Positions 16,337 to 23,995 of a stretch of 64,000 bases of DNA are shown piece by piece; within the stretch, counting starts at the first letter, position 1, and each line of letters opens with the position of its first letter. Below the pieces are notes generated by a model, which saw nothing but the letters and a program-made list of their open reading frames with translations, was not told the DNA's origin and made no database searches. The position numbers and the translations under genes were made by a program. The stretch lies in NCBI RefSeq assembly GCF_004402235.1, contig NZ_SOFS01000018.1:62001-126000 (forward strand). Reading direction: 5' to 3'. Origin of the DNA: Cryobacterium glucosi (lineage in GTDB: Bacteria; Actinomycetota; Actinomycetes; Actinomycetales; Microbacteriaceae).

Positions 16337-17272
16337 TTGAGCAACGAATGCATCCACGGACTCGAGGGTGGCCTGTGCGCCATCTGTTTCCCGAAACCGG
16401 TTCCGGAGGCTGTGCCCGCGACACCCGCGGTTCGCGCGAGCCGGGCCAAGTCCGCCCCGTCGCCGGCGCGCTCGAAGACGGCCTCGAAGCCGCCGTCGCT
16501 GCGGAGCGCCCCGGCAAGCAGCGCCTCCGGTGCGACGAGTGCGACCCGCCCCCGCCCCTCGACCCGGGCCAAGTCGTCGATCGGGCCGAAATCCGCCCCC
16601 GACAACGTCGGCGAGCAGCGCATCTATCACCTGACCCACATCCGCAACCTCGCCGGCATCCTCGCCAGCGGCGGCCTCCTCGCCGACGCGAGCGAGGCCT
16701 GGGCCGTGCGACCCGCCGTCGACATCTCCTCCGTTCCCAACCGTGAGAAGCGCCGCAGCACGCTGATCGCCGGCACCGAGAACACGACCGTCGCGCACTT
16801 CGTGCCGTTCTTCCTCTCGCCGAACGCGACCATCTGGGACAGCATCCTCACGAACACCGGGGACCCGCGCCTGTCCAGGGACGCACCGTATGCCGAGAAC
16901 TTCGACTTCGTGATCCTCGTCAGCACGGTCAAGAAGGTCGTCGAGGCCCAGTCGGGCCACGGTGAGCCCGCCCTCGGCGTCATCGCCGTGACCGACGGCG
17001 ATGCAGCGGGCACCCTGACCCGTGTCGGTGCGACGCCGGAGACGAGCGACCGGGTCCTCCGCCGGCTGCGTGCCGAGAAGGATGCCGCAGCGCTCCTCGA
17101 GGCCGAACTCCTCGTCGAGGAGACCTTCCCGTTCGAGCTCGTCACCATCGTCGCCGTCGCGAATGACAAGGTCCGTGACGTCGTGCGCGGCATTCTCGCC
17201 GAGTCCGGTCACCGCCCGAAGGTCGCGGTGTACCCGCCGTGGTTCCACGCCTCGGAGCAGGTCACCGCTTAG
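16337..17272 (+). CDS. Orphan DarT-like ssDNA ADP-ribosyltransferase with Cys-containing N-terminus
   Basis: About 311 aa. The C-terminal part (from about residue 95) matches the DarT/DUF4433 fold: IYHLTHIRNLAGILASGGL, PNREKRRSTLI (Arg of the active site), HFVPFFLSPNATIWDSI, VTDGDAAG, and AELLVEETFPFELV, whose Glu aligns with the DarT catalytic Glu. Known DarT enzymes attach ADP-ribose to thymidine or guanosine in DNA. The N-terminus carries ECIHGLEGGLCAICFPK, a possible metal-binding motif, followed by a 60-residue Ala/Ser/Pro/Arg-rich linker. No macrodomain DarG antitoxin is adjacent. TTG 16337 (start MSNECIHG) is preferred, with GAGAGG 10 nt upstream; the frame opens at 16274. Confidence 0.78.
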   Translation: MSNECIHGLEGGLCAICFPKPVPEAVPATPAVRASRAKSAPSPARSKTASKPPSLRSAPASSASGATSATRPRPSTRAKSSIGPKSAPDNVGEQRIYHLTHIRNLAGILASGGLLADASEAWAVRPAVDISSVPNREKRRSTLIAGTENTTVAHFVPFFLSPNATIWDSILTNTGDPRLSRDAPYAENFDFVILVSTVKKVVEAQSGHGEPALGVIAVTDGDAAGTLTRVGATPETSDRVLRRLRAEKDAAALLEAELLVEETFPFELVTIVAVANDKVRDVVRGILAESGHRPKVAVYPPWFHASEQVTA

Positions 17273-17297
17273 GCCGTCCGACGCGCGAGCGGTCGTC

Positions 17298-17897
17298 TCA
17301 GACGACGTCGAGGGGGACCTGTTCCCCCTCGGGCAGCTCGATCCGGATGATGTCTCCCGGCTGGACCGCACCAGCGGACGCGACCACGCTCATCACGCCG
17401 GCCTTGCGGGTGATGCGGCCGGCGGCATCCGTTTCGATGAGCTGCTTCATCAGCCCGCCCTGGTATCCGTTGATCAGCGAGCAGGGGTTGCGCAGGCCGG
17501 TCAGTTCGACGACGGCGTCGGCGCCGAGGTGCAGCCGGGTGCCGAGGGGGAGCCCGGTGAGGTCGATCCCCCGGGTGGTCACGTTCTCGCCGAGTTCGCC
17601 GGGCCGCACGGTGTAGCCGTCGTGGGCGAGCTCGTCGAAGAGCTCGGACGGGATCAGGTGCACCTGGGTGAGGTTCGGCGCCGTCGGGTCCTTCTTCACG
17701 TGGTAGCGGTGCTGCACGGTCGCACCCGCGTGCGCGTCGCCCTCGGCGCCGAGACCCTCGAGCAGGAGGATGCGCGGCGCGGCAGGCTTGCTGAACCGGT
17801 GCGCGTCATCGAGGCTCACCGACACGACCGCCGTAGAGTGCTCGGACCGCATCGGCTGGTCGGGCTGCGTGGGCTGTTCGGGCGGGGAAGTCACCAT
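17298..17897 (-). CDS. MOSC-domain protein, probably translated from its own start
   Basis: A 199-aa MOSC (molybdenum cofactor sulfurase C-terminal) protein. It has GLGAEGDAHAGATVQHR, LTQVHLIPSELFDEL, RPGELGENVTTRGIDLTGLP, and GLRNPCSLIN with the conserved Cys expected to carry sulfur or a thiol adduct. MOSC proteins are cytosolic sulfur or Moco carriers. Met at 17897 is preceded by a -10-like CAGAAT only 6 nt upstream, the leaderless pattern found elsewhere in this window. It therefore looks like an independent gene, although its frame is continuous with the upstream lipoprotein. Confidence 0.8.
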   Translation of the reverse strand: MVTSPPEQPTQPDQPMRSEHSTAVVSVSLDDAHRFSKPAAPRILLLEGLGAEGDAHAGATVQHRYHVKKDPTAPNLTQVHLIPSELFDELAHDGYTVRPGELGENVTTRGIDLTGLPLGTRLHLGADAVVELTGLRNPCSLINGYQGGLMKQLIETDAAGRITRKAGVMSVVASAGAVQPGDIIRIELPEGEQVPLDVV

Positions 17898-18698
17898 GAG
17901 ACGATTCTGGCATGCCGCTCGTCCGCGCCAGGGGCTGGCGTCGACCTGCACGGCCACGACGTAGAGGTGGCGGCCCTGCTCGATCCGCTCGACCTCGTAC
18001 ACCCGCACGGCGGTGTTCACGGTGCTCGGCACCGGATGCCCGACCCCGATCCCGTAGGTCACGGTGCCCTCGAAGTCCCCGGCCGGGGCGTACCGGGTGA
18101 TGGCGGCCAGGCCGACCGCTTCGCGCGGAGCCTCGAGCACACTCGAGATACCGTCCTCGGTGTGGGCCTGCGCGAGGCGGAACACCACCCGCAGGATGCT
18201 GTCGGTTCCGTCCATCGGAATCGTCAGGCCGCTCGCATCTCCGGTCAGGACCGGCACGTATTCGAGTTCATAACCGGGGAAGCCGCCCTCGAACCGGAAG
18301 CTCAGCTGGTCGTATGGCGGTGAGGCGAGCGGATGCGCCCCCGCACCGATCGAGGTCAGTGACGGCAGCGGCGGACTCGGCGGCGGGGCGATCGGGACCG
18401 CGATGTCATGGCCGATCGTTGCCGGTTGTCCGGGTCCCGGCCAGGCCCAGCCGTAACTGATCCGGGCGGAGAGGACGCGGTCACCGGGCTGCGGGGTCGC
18501 CGTCGCGTCGTCGGGAGGCGGCGTGGCGCTGTCCGTTCCGGGTGCGGACGGGGAGGCGGTGGGGGACGCGGTGGGGGTGGAAGCAGACGTGGACGTCGGG
18601 GCTGGCGTCGGGCTGGGGAACGACGGCGCACAGCCGGCCAGAACCATGCTGACGGCGAGTACGACGGGAAGTCCGAGCTTTCGTTGGGAGCAGAACAT
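17298..18698 (-). CDS. AMIN-like lipoprotein, open in frame through the MOSC gene
   Basis: The start MFCSQRKLGLPVVLAVSMVLAGC gives a lipobox (VLAG-C), then a Thr/Ser/Pro-rich linker of about 45 residues. The AMIN-like domain follows: YDQLSFRFEGGFPGYELEYVP, a long ILRVVFRLAQAH segment, and DFEGTVTYGIGVGHP..VRVYEV. It should be a cell-surface lipoprotein. The domain ends near YVVAVQVD (about 17950), but no stop follows and the frame runs into the cytosolic-type MOSC domain. ATG 18698 has GAGAGGAG just upstream and is preferred over 18713. A lipoprotein-MOSC fusion is biologically odd; a lost stop or a sequence error is possible. Confidence 0.68.
   Translation of the reverse strand: MFCSQRKLGLPVVLAVSMVLAGCAPSFPSPTPAPTSTSASTPTASPTASPSAPGTDSATPPPDDATATPQPGDRVLSARISYGWAWPGPGQPATIGHDIAVPIAPPPSPPLPSLTSIGAGAHPLASPPYDQLSFRFEGGFPGYELEYVPVLTGDASGLTIPMDGTDSILRVVFRLAQAHTEDGISSVLEAPREAVGLAAITRYAPAGDFEGTVTYGIGVGHPVPSTVNTAVRVYEVERIEQGRHLYVVAVQVDASPWRGRAACQNRLMVTSPPEQPTQPDQPMRSEHSTAVVSVSLDDAHRFSKPAAPRILLLEGLGAEGDAHAGATVQHRYHVKKDPTAPNLTQVHLIPSELFDELAHDGYTVRPGELGENVTTRGIDLTGLPLGTRLHLGADAVVELTGLRNPCSLINGYQGGLMKQLIETDAAGRITRKAGVMSVVASAGAVQPGDIIRIELPEGEQVPLDVV
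17904..17909 (-). promoter_or_regulatory. -10 element (CAGAAT) for leaderless MOSC transcript
   Basis: CAGAAT ends 6 nt before ATG 17897 on the minus strand. A transcript starting here would have no leader. Confidence 0.45.
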
Positions 18699-18721
18699 AC
18701 GGCTCCTCTCCACTCCTCGTT

Positions 18722-21007
18722 CTACTCCCGGGTCTGCTCCGCAACAAGGCGGGCGGTCAACCAGGCGTCGAACTCGGTGGCGGGAAGCGGCACGCAGAGC
18801 AGGCTGCCCTGGGCGGAGTCGCAGCCGAACCGCACGAGGGCCTCGTATGCCTCGTCACTGTCGACGCCTTCGGCGACCATTCGCAGTCCGAGGCTGTGGG
18901 CGAGGGCGATGGCGGAATTGACGAGGGTCGATGAGCGTTCGTCGTGTCCCATCGCGACGATGAACGATTCGTCCAGGCGAAGTTCGTCGATGGCGAGGTC
19001 GCGCAGCAAGGCGAGGGAACTGTAGCCCGTCCCGAAGTCGTCGATAGACATCCGCACACCCTGGCCTCGCAACCGGTTCAGCACAGCGCGCGCCCGGGAC
19101 TGGTCGGCGAGCAGGAACTCCTCGCTGATCTCGAGAGTCAACACGAACGGCGGCAACGCGCGATTCGCGATCATGGCGCCGAGGTGTTCGGGGAGGCCGG
19201 CGTCGATCAGCGCAGCCTGGGGAAGCCGGATCGCGACGCCGAGGTCCAGTCCCCGGTCCCGCCAGGCGGCGGCCTGGTCGAGCGCCTGTACGAGCAGGGC
19301 CTCCGACAGCGCCCGCACGAGGCCGGCGTCCTCGACGAGATCGACGAATTCGGAGGGGTGCAGCAGGCCACGGACCGGGTGATTCCAGCGGATCCGGGCC
19401 TCGGCGGCATGGATCTCGGACGTGTCGAGGTCGATGCGGGGCTGGTAGTGCAGGGTGAGTTGGTCCTGGACGAGCGCCTCCCGCAGTTCCTGAAGGGTGC
19501 GCAGGCGCACCTCGCTGTGCCGGTCGTCGTCGGACTGATAGACGTGGAACCCGCTGCCGGTGGACTTCGCCACGTACATGGCGGTGTCGGCCTTGCGCAT
19601 CAGGGCGCCCAGGTCGCGGCCGTGGCTCGGGTACAGCGCGATGCCGATACTGACGCTCGTCTGCAGGGAAATGCCCTCGAGCGTGAAGGGTACGGCGAGC
19701 GCCGCCCGCAATCGATCGGCGAGAGCGGATGCCTCCCCATCCCTGTTTCGTGCGACGAGGATCGCGAACTCATCGCCGCCGAGCCGCGCCAGCAGGTCGA
19801 GCGGTCCGAGCTCGCGCGCCAGCCGCACGCCGACTTGCACGAGAAGTCGATCGCCGGCATCGTGACCGAGGCTGTCGTTGACCTCCTTGAACCGGTCCAG
19901 GTCGAGGAGGAGGAGCGCGCTGCCCTGCTTCCGGTCGGACGCGAGCCGCGCCGCGACGTCGGAATACATGGCCCGGCGATTCGGCAGCCCGGTCAGGTCG
20001 TCGGTGCGTGAGAGGTGGTTGAGTCCCCGCTCCCGCGAGATCATCGGGATGACTGCGAGGGCCAGTGTCACGCTCGCGAGACCGATCGCGAGTGCCGAGA
20101 TGTGATTCTGGGTCGCGTAGACCAGGATCCCGAGTCCCGCGGCCGTTGCGATCGCGGGAACGACGAAGGCCATCACACCGTTCGGCTCCCGCGGCGCCGC
20201 GACGACGGGATAGGACGCGCGGTCGACCCAGACGGCGATGAGCGCCAGGCCGATCGCCCAACTGGCATCGAGCAGGGTTCCCAGGGAGTAGCCGCCGTCG
20301 AGGAGGGCGTATGCCACGTCGGCGCCCGCGTAGACGACGAGGCCGCCGATGAGAGAGACCCAGGCGCGCCCGGCGTGTCGGCCGTAGAGCGCGGCAACGC
20401 CGGCGATAGCAGCGATCAACAGCAGATCGAGCATCGGGTACGCGAGATTCACGAGCGTTTCGAGCGACACCGGTTCGGCGGAAGCAGAGACGAGTACCGG
20501 GTTGAGGAGGACGGCCATGAATGCGGCGACACTGACCGAGCCGACGGCACTGTTCAGGAAGGCCGCCCAGGGCACCCTGCGGAGCTGCCGGCGTGCGGTG
20601 ACGAAGAGGGAGGCAAGGATCAGGCCGTAGAAGGCCAGGTAGAACAGGTCAGCGACCGAGGGGGAACCGGGCCCACCGAGGAACCGGGTGGAGATGGTGA
20701 AGCTGACGTCACCGAGGAAATTGCACGTGACGGCGGCGGCGGCGAGTGTCACTTCTCGCCGGACGTAGTCGGCCCGGCGGACGGCGGTCCAGCAGACCAC
20801 GACGGTCGCCAGGCCAGCGAGCTCGGCGAGGACGAAGTCGACGAGGACACTGTAGTCGCCGCCCTTGCCGACGAGCATCACGACGTAGAGGGCGAGCGGT
20901 ATGCCCATGATCCACAGGGGTCGGCTGGATGGCTGCCCGACGGATGCGTCCATCGTCTGCTCCGGAGACGACTTCAGGGTGCGCGTCCCTCCGCGCAGGA
21001 TCGTCAT
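18722..21007 (-). CDS. Membrane GGDEF-EAL protein with degenerate EAL and no I-site
   Basis: 761 aa. An N-terminal membrane sensor of about 8 hydrophobic segments (about residues 30-325) precedes a GGDEF domain with intact RLGGDEFAIL, so diguanylate cyclase activity is plausible. The RxxD inhibitory site is missing (GPLD at that place). In the EAL domain the signature is EAR instead of EAL, and the metal-ligand Asn of the usual VNLS is lost (AIRLPQA), while DDFGTGYSSL and AEGVDS remain. Phosphodiesterase activity is therefore doubtful and it may act as a c-di-GMP sensor. The start overlaps the upstream gene's stop (ATGA), so the pair is translationally coupled. Confidence 0.9.
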   Translation of the reverse strand: MTILRGGTRTLKSSPEQTMDASVGQPSSRPLWIMGIPLALYVVMLVGKGGDYSVLVDFVLAELAGLATVVVCWTAVRRADYVRREVTLAAAAVTCNFLGDVSFTISTRFLGGPGSPSVADLFYLAFYGLILASLFVTARRQLRRVPWAAFLNSAVGSVSVAAFMAVLLNPVLVSASAEPVSLETLVNLAYPMLDLLLIAAIAGVAALYGRHAGRAWVSLIGGLVVYAGADVAYALLDGGYSLGTLLDASWAIGLALIAVWVDRASYPVVAAPREPNGVMAFVVPAIATAAGLGILVYATQNHISALAIGLASVTLALAVIPMISRERGLNHLSRTDDLTGLPNRRAMYSDVAARLASDRKQGSALLLLDLDRFKEVNDSLGHDAGDRLLVQVGVRLARELGPLDLLARLGGDEFAILVARNRDGEASALADRLRAALAVPFTLEGISLQTSVSIGIALYPSHGRDLGALMRKADTAMYVAKSTGSGFHVYQSDDDRHSEVRLRTLQELREALVQDQLTLHYQPRIDLDTSEIHAAEARIRWNHPVRGLLHPSEFVDLVEDAGLVRALSEALLVQALDQAAAWRDRGLDLGVAIRLPQAALIDAGLPEHLGAMIANRALPPFVLTLEISEEFLLADQSRARAVLNRLRGQGVRMSIDDFGTGYSSLALLRDLAIDELRLDESFIVAMGHDERSSTLVNSAIALAHSLGLRMVAEGVDSDEAYEALVRFGCDSAQGSLLCVPLPATEFDAWLTARLVAEQTRE

Positions 21008-23271
21008 GTCGCGACCGGCTCCGCGACCGACCGGCGGTCAGCGAGCCACCGGTCGAAGGCATCCGCTGGGATCGGCCGGGAGATGAAGTACCCCTGGGCC
21101 TGGTCGCAGCCGAAGCCGGCGAGGGCGTCGTAGGTGGCGGCGTTCTCGACGCCCTCCGCGACCATGCGCAGCCCGAGGCCGTGCGCGAGCTCGATCGAGG
21201 ACTTCACGAGCGCCGCGGCGCGCTGGTCGTCCTTGAGCGGGAAGACGAAGGACTGGTCGAGCTTCAGTTCGTCGATGGGCAGGTCACGGAGGTACGCGAG
21301 CGAGCTGTAGCCGGTGCCGAAATCGTCGATCGAAATGCGGATGTCGTTCGCGCGGAGTCTGGCCAGAATGTCCCTGGCCCGGTCCCGGTCGCTCATGAGG
21401 AAGTCCTCGGTGATTTCCAGTTCGAGCACCGAGCCAGGCAGGCCGCGCTCGGCGAGGAGGCTTTCGATCCGTTCGGGAAGCTCGGCGTCGACGAGGGAAC
21501 TCGCCGACAGGTTCACGGCGATCGAGAGGGGCAGGTCCCCGGCCCAGGCGGCGGACCAGACCCTCGCCTGGTCGAGCGCGACGGCGAGCACCCGCTGCGT
21601 CAGGGCGTGCATGAGCCCTGCCTCCTCGATGAGCACGAGGAACTGGTCGGGGAAGAGGAGTCCGCGGGTGGGGTGCTGCCAGCGCACGAGGGCTTCGACG
21701 CCGGCGACGCTTCCCGATGCGAGGTCGATCTTGGGCTGGTAGTGCACGATGAGCTGGTCGTCCTGGAGGGCGAGCCGCAGTTCGGAGAGGGTGCGCAGGC
21801 GCAGGTCGCCGTGGCTGTCGTCGTTGCTGCGGTACACGTGGTGGCCGCTGCGGGTCGATTTGGCCTTGTACATGGCCATGTCGGCCTTGCGCATCAGCCC
21901 GGTGAGGTCGCTGCCCTGATCCGGGTACAGGGCGATGCCCACGCTCACCCCGGTCTGCAGGGCGATGCCCTCGAGGGTGAACGGCACGGCGAGTGCAGCG
22001 CGCACCCGGATCGCGAAGTCGACGGCTTCGGCATGGCCGACGTCGTCGAGCAGGATCGCGAACTCGTCGCCGCCGAGCCGGGCGAGCAGGTCCTGTTCGC
22101 GCAGCTCGTTCGACAGGCGGATGCCGGCCTGCACGAGCAGGCGATCGCCCGCATTGTGCCCGAGACTGTCGTTGACCTCCTTGAACCGGTCGAGGTCCAG
22201 CAGAAGGAGGGCCCGGCGCCCGCGGGGCTCCCTGGTGATCCGGGCCGTGACATCGCCGTACAGGGCCCGCCGGTTGGGCAGCCCGGTGAGATCGTCGGTC
22301 CTGGCCTGGTGCCGCAGCACGATCTGCCGGGAGACGAGTGGCAGGGAAGCGAGGGCGAGGGCGGTCGCGGCCAGCCCGATGGCGAAGCCGGTCACCGGGA
22401 CCTGGCTCGCGAGGATCAGCACCCCGAGGCCCGCGCCCGTCGAGACGATCGGAACGGCGACGGCCGCGACGCTGTCCTGGGTGTGGCTGTGCGTCTCGGT
22501 CTGGCGCGACGAAGCATCGATCCAGACGGCGACGAGGGCGAGTCCGATCGCCCAGCCCGCGTCGAGGGAGGTGCCCGTGACGTAGGCGTCTCCGATGCGC
22601 AGGTAGACGATTTCGGTCGCGGAGAAGATCATCAGCCCGAGGACGAGCAGCATCCAGCGCCGGCGCGGATCCGGGCCCTGGGTCGCGGCGGTTCCGGCGA
22701 TCACGAGCACGAGCATCGCGTTGAAGAGTGGGTAGGTCACGACGACGGCGGTCGCGCCGGCCTCGATGGTCGTGCCCACGGAGTCGAGGATCGGGGTGAG
22801 GAGCGCTGCGAGCACGGAGCCGGCGCCGAGGATACCGATCGCGCCCTCGAGGAGCACCGGCCAGCCCGGCGGGTGGCGCTGCCGACGTGCGAGGGCCACG
22901 ATTGCCGTGACGATCAGGAGATAGAAGAGGAAGTATCCGATGTCGGGGAGGGTCTGGGACTGGTCGGAGTCTCCGGGCCGGAAGTATGCGTAACTGTCCG
23001 CTGCGACGACGATCGTGATGGCGCTCGCCGAGAACACGATCTCGCGGCGGTCGAAGCCCGCGCGGACGACGGCGGTCCAGGCGACGGCGACAAGACTCAG
23101 CTTCGTGATGATCGCGAGCCACACATCGACGAAGGGGCTGAACTCTGACCCCTGCGAGACGAGCGCGACGGTATAGACGGAGAGCAGGAGACACATGAAC
23201 CAGACAAGCCAATTGCCTGATGAGGCCACATACCGGGCGAACGTGCCGAGGCGGCGAGCCAGCGTTGTCAT
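21004..23271 (-). CDS. Membrane GGDEF-EAL bifunctional c-di-GMP enzyme
   Basis: 755 aa from ATG 23271 (GGAGGGG upstream). The sensor half has about 8-9 TM segments (residues 20-320). The GGDEF domain has RLGGDEFAILL with an intact inhibitory site REQD five residues before it, LDLDRFKEVNDSLGH and DDLTGLPNRR. The EAL domain is complete: GVEALVRWQHP, AVNLSASSLVD, LEITEDFLM, DDFGTGYSSL, ELKLDQSF and AEGVEN. It should make and break c-di-GMP with product feedback. It is paralogous over its full length to the next gene, and the two form an operon with a 4-bp overlap. Confidence 0.93.
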   Translation of the reverse strand: MTTLARRLGTFARYVASSGNWLVWFMCLLLSVYTVALVSQGSEFSPFVDVWLAIITKLSLVAVAWTAVVRAGFDRREIVFSASAITIVVAADSYAYFRPGDSDQSQTLPDIGYFLFYLLIVTAIVALARRQRHPPGWPVLLEGAIGILGAGSVLAALLTPILDSVGTTIEAGATAVVVTYPLFNAMLVLVIAGTAATQGPDPRRRWMLLVLGLMIFSATEIVYLRIGDAYVTGTSLDAGWAIGLALVAVWIDASSRQTETHSHTQDSVAAVAVPIVSTGAGLGVLILASQVPVTGFAIGLAATALALASLPLVSRQIVLRHQARTDDLTGLPNRRALYGDVTARITREPRGRRALLLLDLDRFKEVNDSLGHNAGDRLLVQAGIRLSNELREQDLLARLGGDEFAILLDDVGHAEAVDFAIRVRAALAVPFTLEGIALQTGVSVGIALYPDQGSDLTGLMRKADMAMYKAKSTRSGHHVYRSNDDSHGDLRLRTLSELRLALQDDQLIVHYQPKIDLASGSVAGVEALVRWQHPTRGLLFPDQFLVLIEEAGLMHALTQRVLAVALDQARVWSAAWAGDLPLSIAVNLSASSLVDAELPERIESLLAERGLPGSVLELEITEDFLMSDRDRARDILARLRANDIRISIDDFGTGYSSLAYLRDLPIDELKLDQSFVFPLKDDQRAAALVKSSIELAHGLGLRMVAEGVENAATYDALAGFGCDQAQGYFISRPIPADAFDRWLADRRSVAEPVAT

Positions 23272-23433
23272 GGTTACCGGTGCCCCTCCGCCTGCGTGTG
23301 CCCAGCATATCAGCGGGACAGACCGGATTATCGGGACCACCTCCCGAAGGAGGGGCGGCAGCCAGGGGCGCCGGGGCCGCGGGGAGGAGCAGAATGGCTG
23401 TGCAGGCATGACCTAAGGCGCAGGAGGCGGACC

Positions 23434-23964
23434 ATGGTGGTTCTCGTGGGGTATTCGAGCAAGTACGGTGCCACGGAGGGGATCGCGGAGCGCATCGCGC
23501 GCAAGCTGCGCGAGGCAGGGCGCGACGCCGAAGCGAAGCCGGTCTCGGTCGTGGAGAATCCCGACCGGTACACCGCGTTCGTGATCGGGAGCGCCGCGTA
23601 CATGGGCTCCTGGCGGAAGGACGCCGTCGACTTCGTCCGCGGCAACCTCGAGCTGCTCACCTCACGCCCGCTCTGGTTGTTCAGCAGCGGCCCGCTCGGC
23701 ACCGCGACTCGCAACGCCGAGGGACAGGAACTGATCATCGAGGCCGAGCCGAAGCAGTTCGACGAGTTCGTGACCGCGCTCGAACCGCAGGGAACCAAGG
23801 TCTTCTTCGGGGCGCTCGACCCGGCGGCCCTGCGGCGCCGCGACCGGCTCGTTCGGATGATCCCGGCCGGCCGGGAGCTGCTCCCGGAAGGCGACTTCCG
23901 CGACTGGGTCGCTATCGACGCCTGGGCGGCGTCGATAGCCGCCGAGCTGCCCGCGACCGCTTAG
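23434..23964 (+). CDS. Flavodoxin-domain protein (HemG/protoporphyrinogen oxidase-like)
   Basis: A 176-aa flavodoxin-like protein. VLVGYSSKYGATEGIAERIARKL is the FMN phosphate loop in two pieces, with FVIGSAAYMGSWRKDAVDFV and LWLFSSGPLG matching the HemG-type flavodoxin family. The role could be electron transfer or menaquinone-dependent oxidation. ATG 23434 has CAGGAGG 7 nt upstream. It is divergent from the GGDEF-EAL pair and convergent with the helicase. Confidence 0.84.
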   Translation: MVVLVGYSSKYGATEGIAERIARKLREAGRDAEAKPVSVVENPDRYTAFVIGSAAYMGSWRKDAVDFVRGNLELLTSRPLWLFSSGPLGTATRNAEGQELIIEAEPKQFDEFVTALEPQGTKVFFGALDPAALRRRDRLVRMIPAGRELLPEGDFRDWVAIDAWAASIAAELPATA

Positions 23965-23977
23965 GCCGCTCGCCACC

Positions 23978-23995
23978 AGCCCCGCCTGCGGGGCT
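23978..23995. terminator. Hairpin between convergent flavodoxin and helicase genes
   Basis: An inverted repeat AGCCCCGC/GCGGGGCT with only 2 nt between arms (a 6-bp stem with hexaloop is more realistic). It touches the helicase stop codon and lies 14 bp after the flavodoxin stop. No U-tract. Confidence 0.5.

Noticed and set aside
16337-18698. DarTG toxin-antitoxin pair
   Set aside because: The genes on both sides are a VOC protein and a MOSC/lipoprotein; neither has macrodomain motifs.
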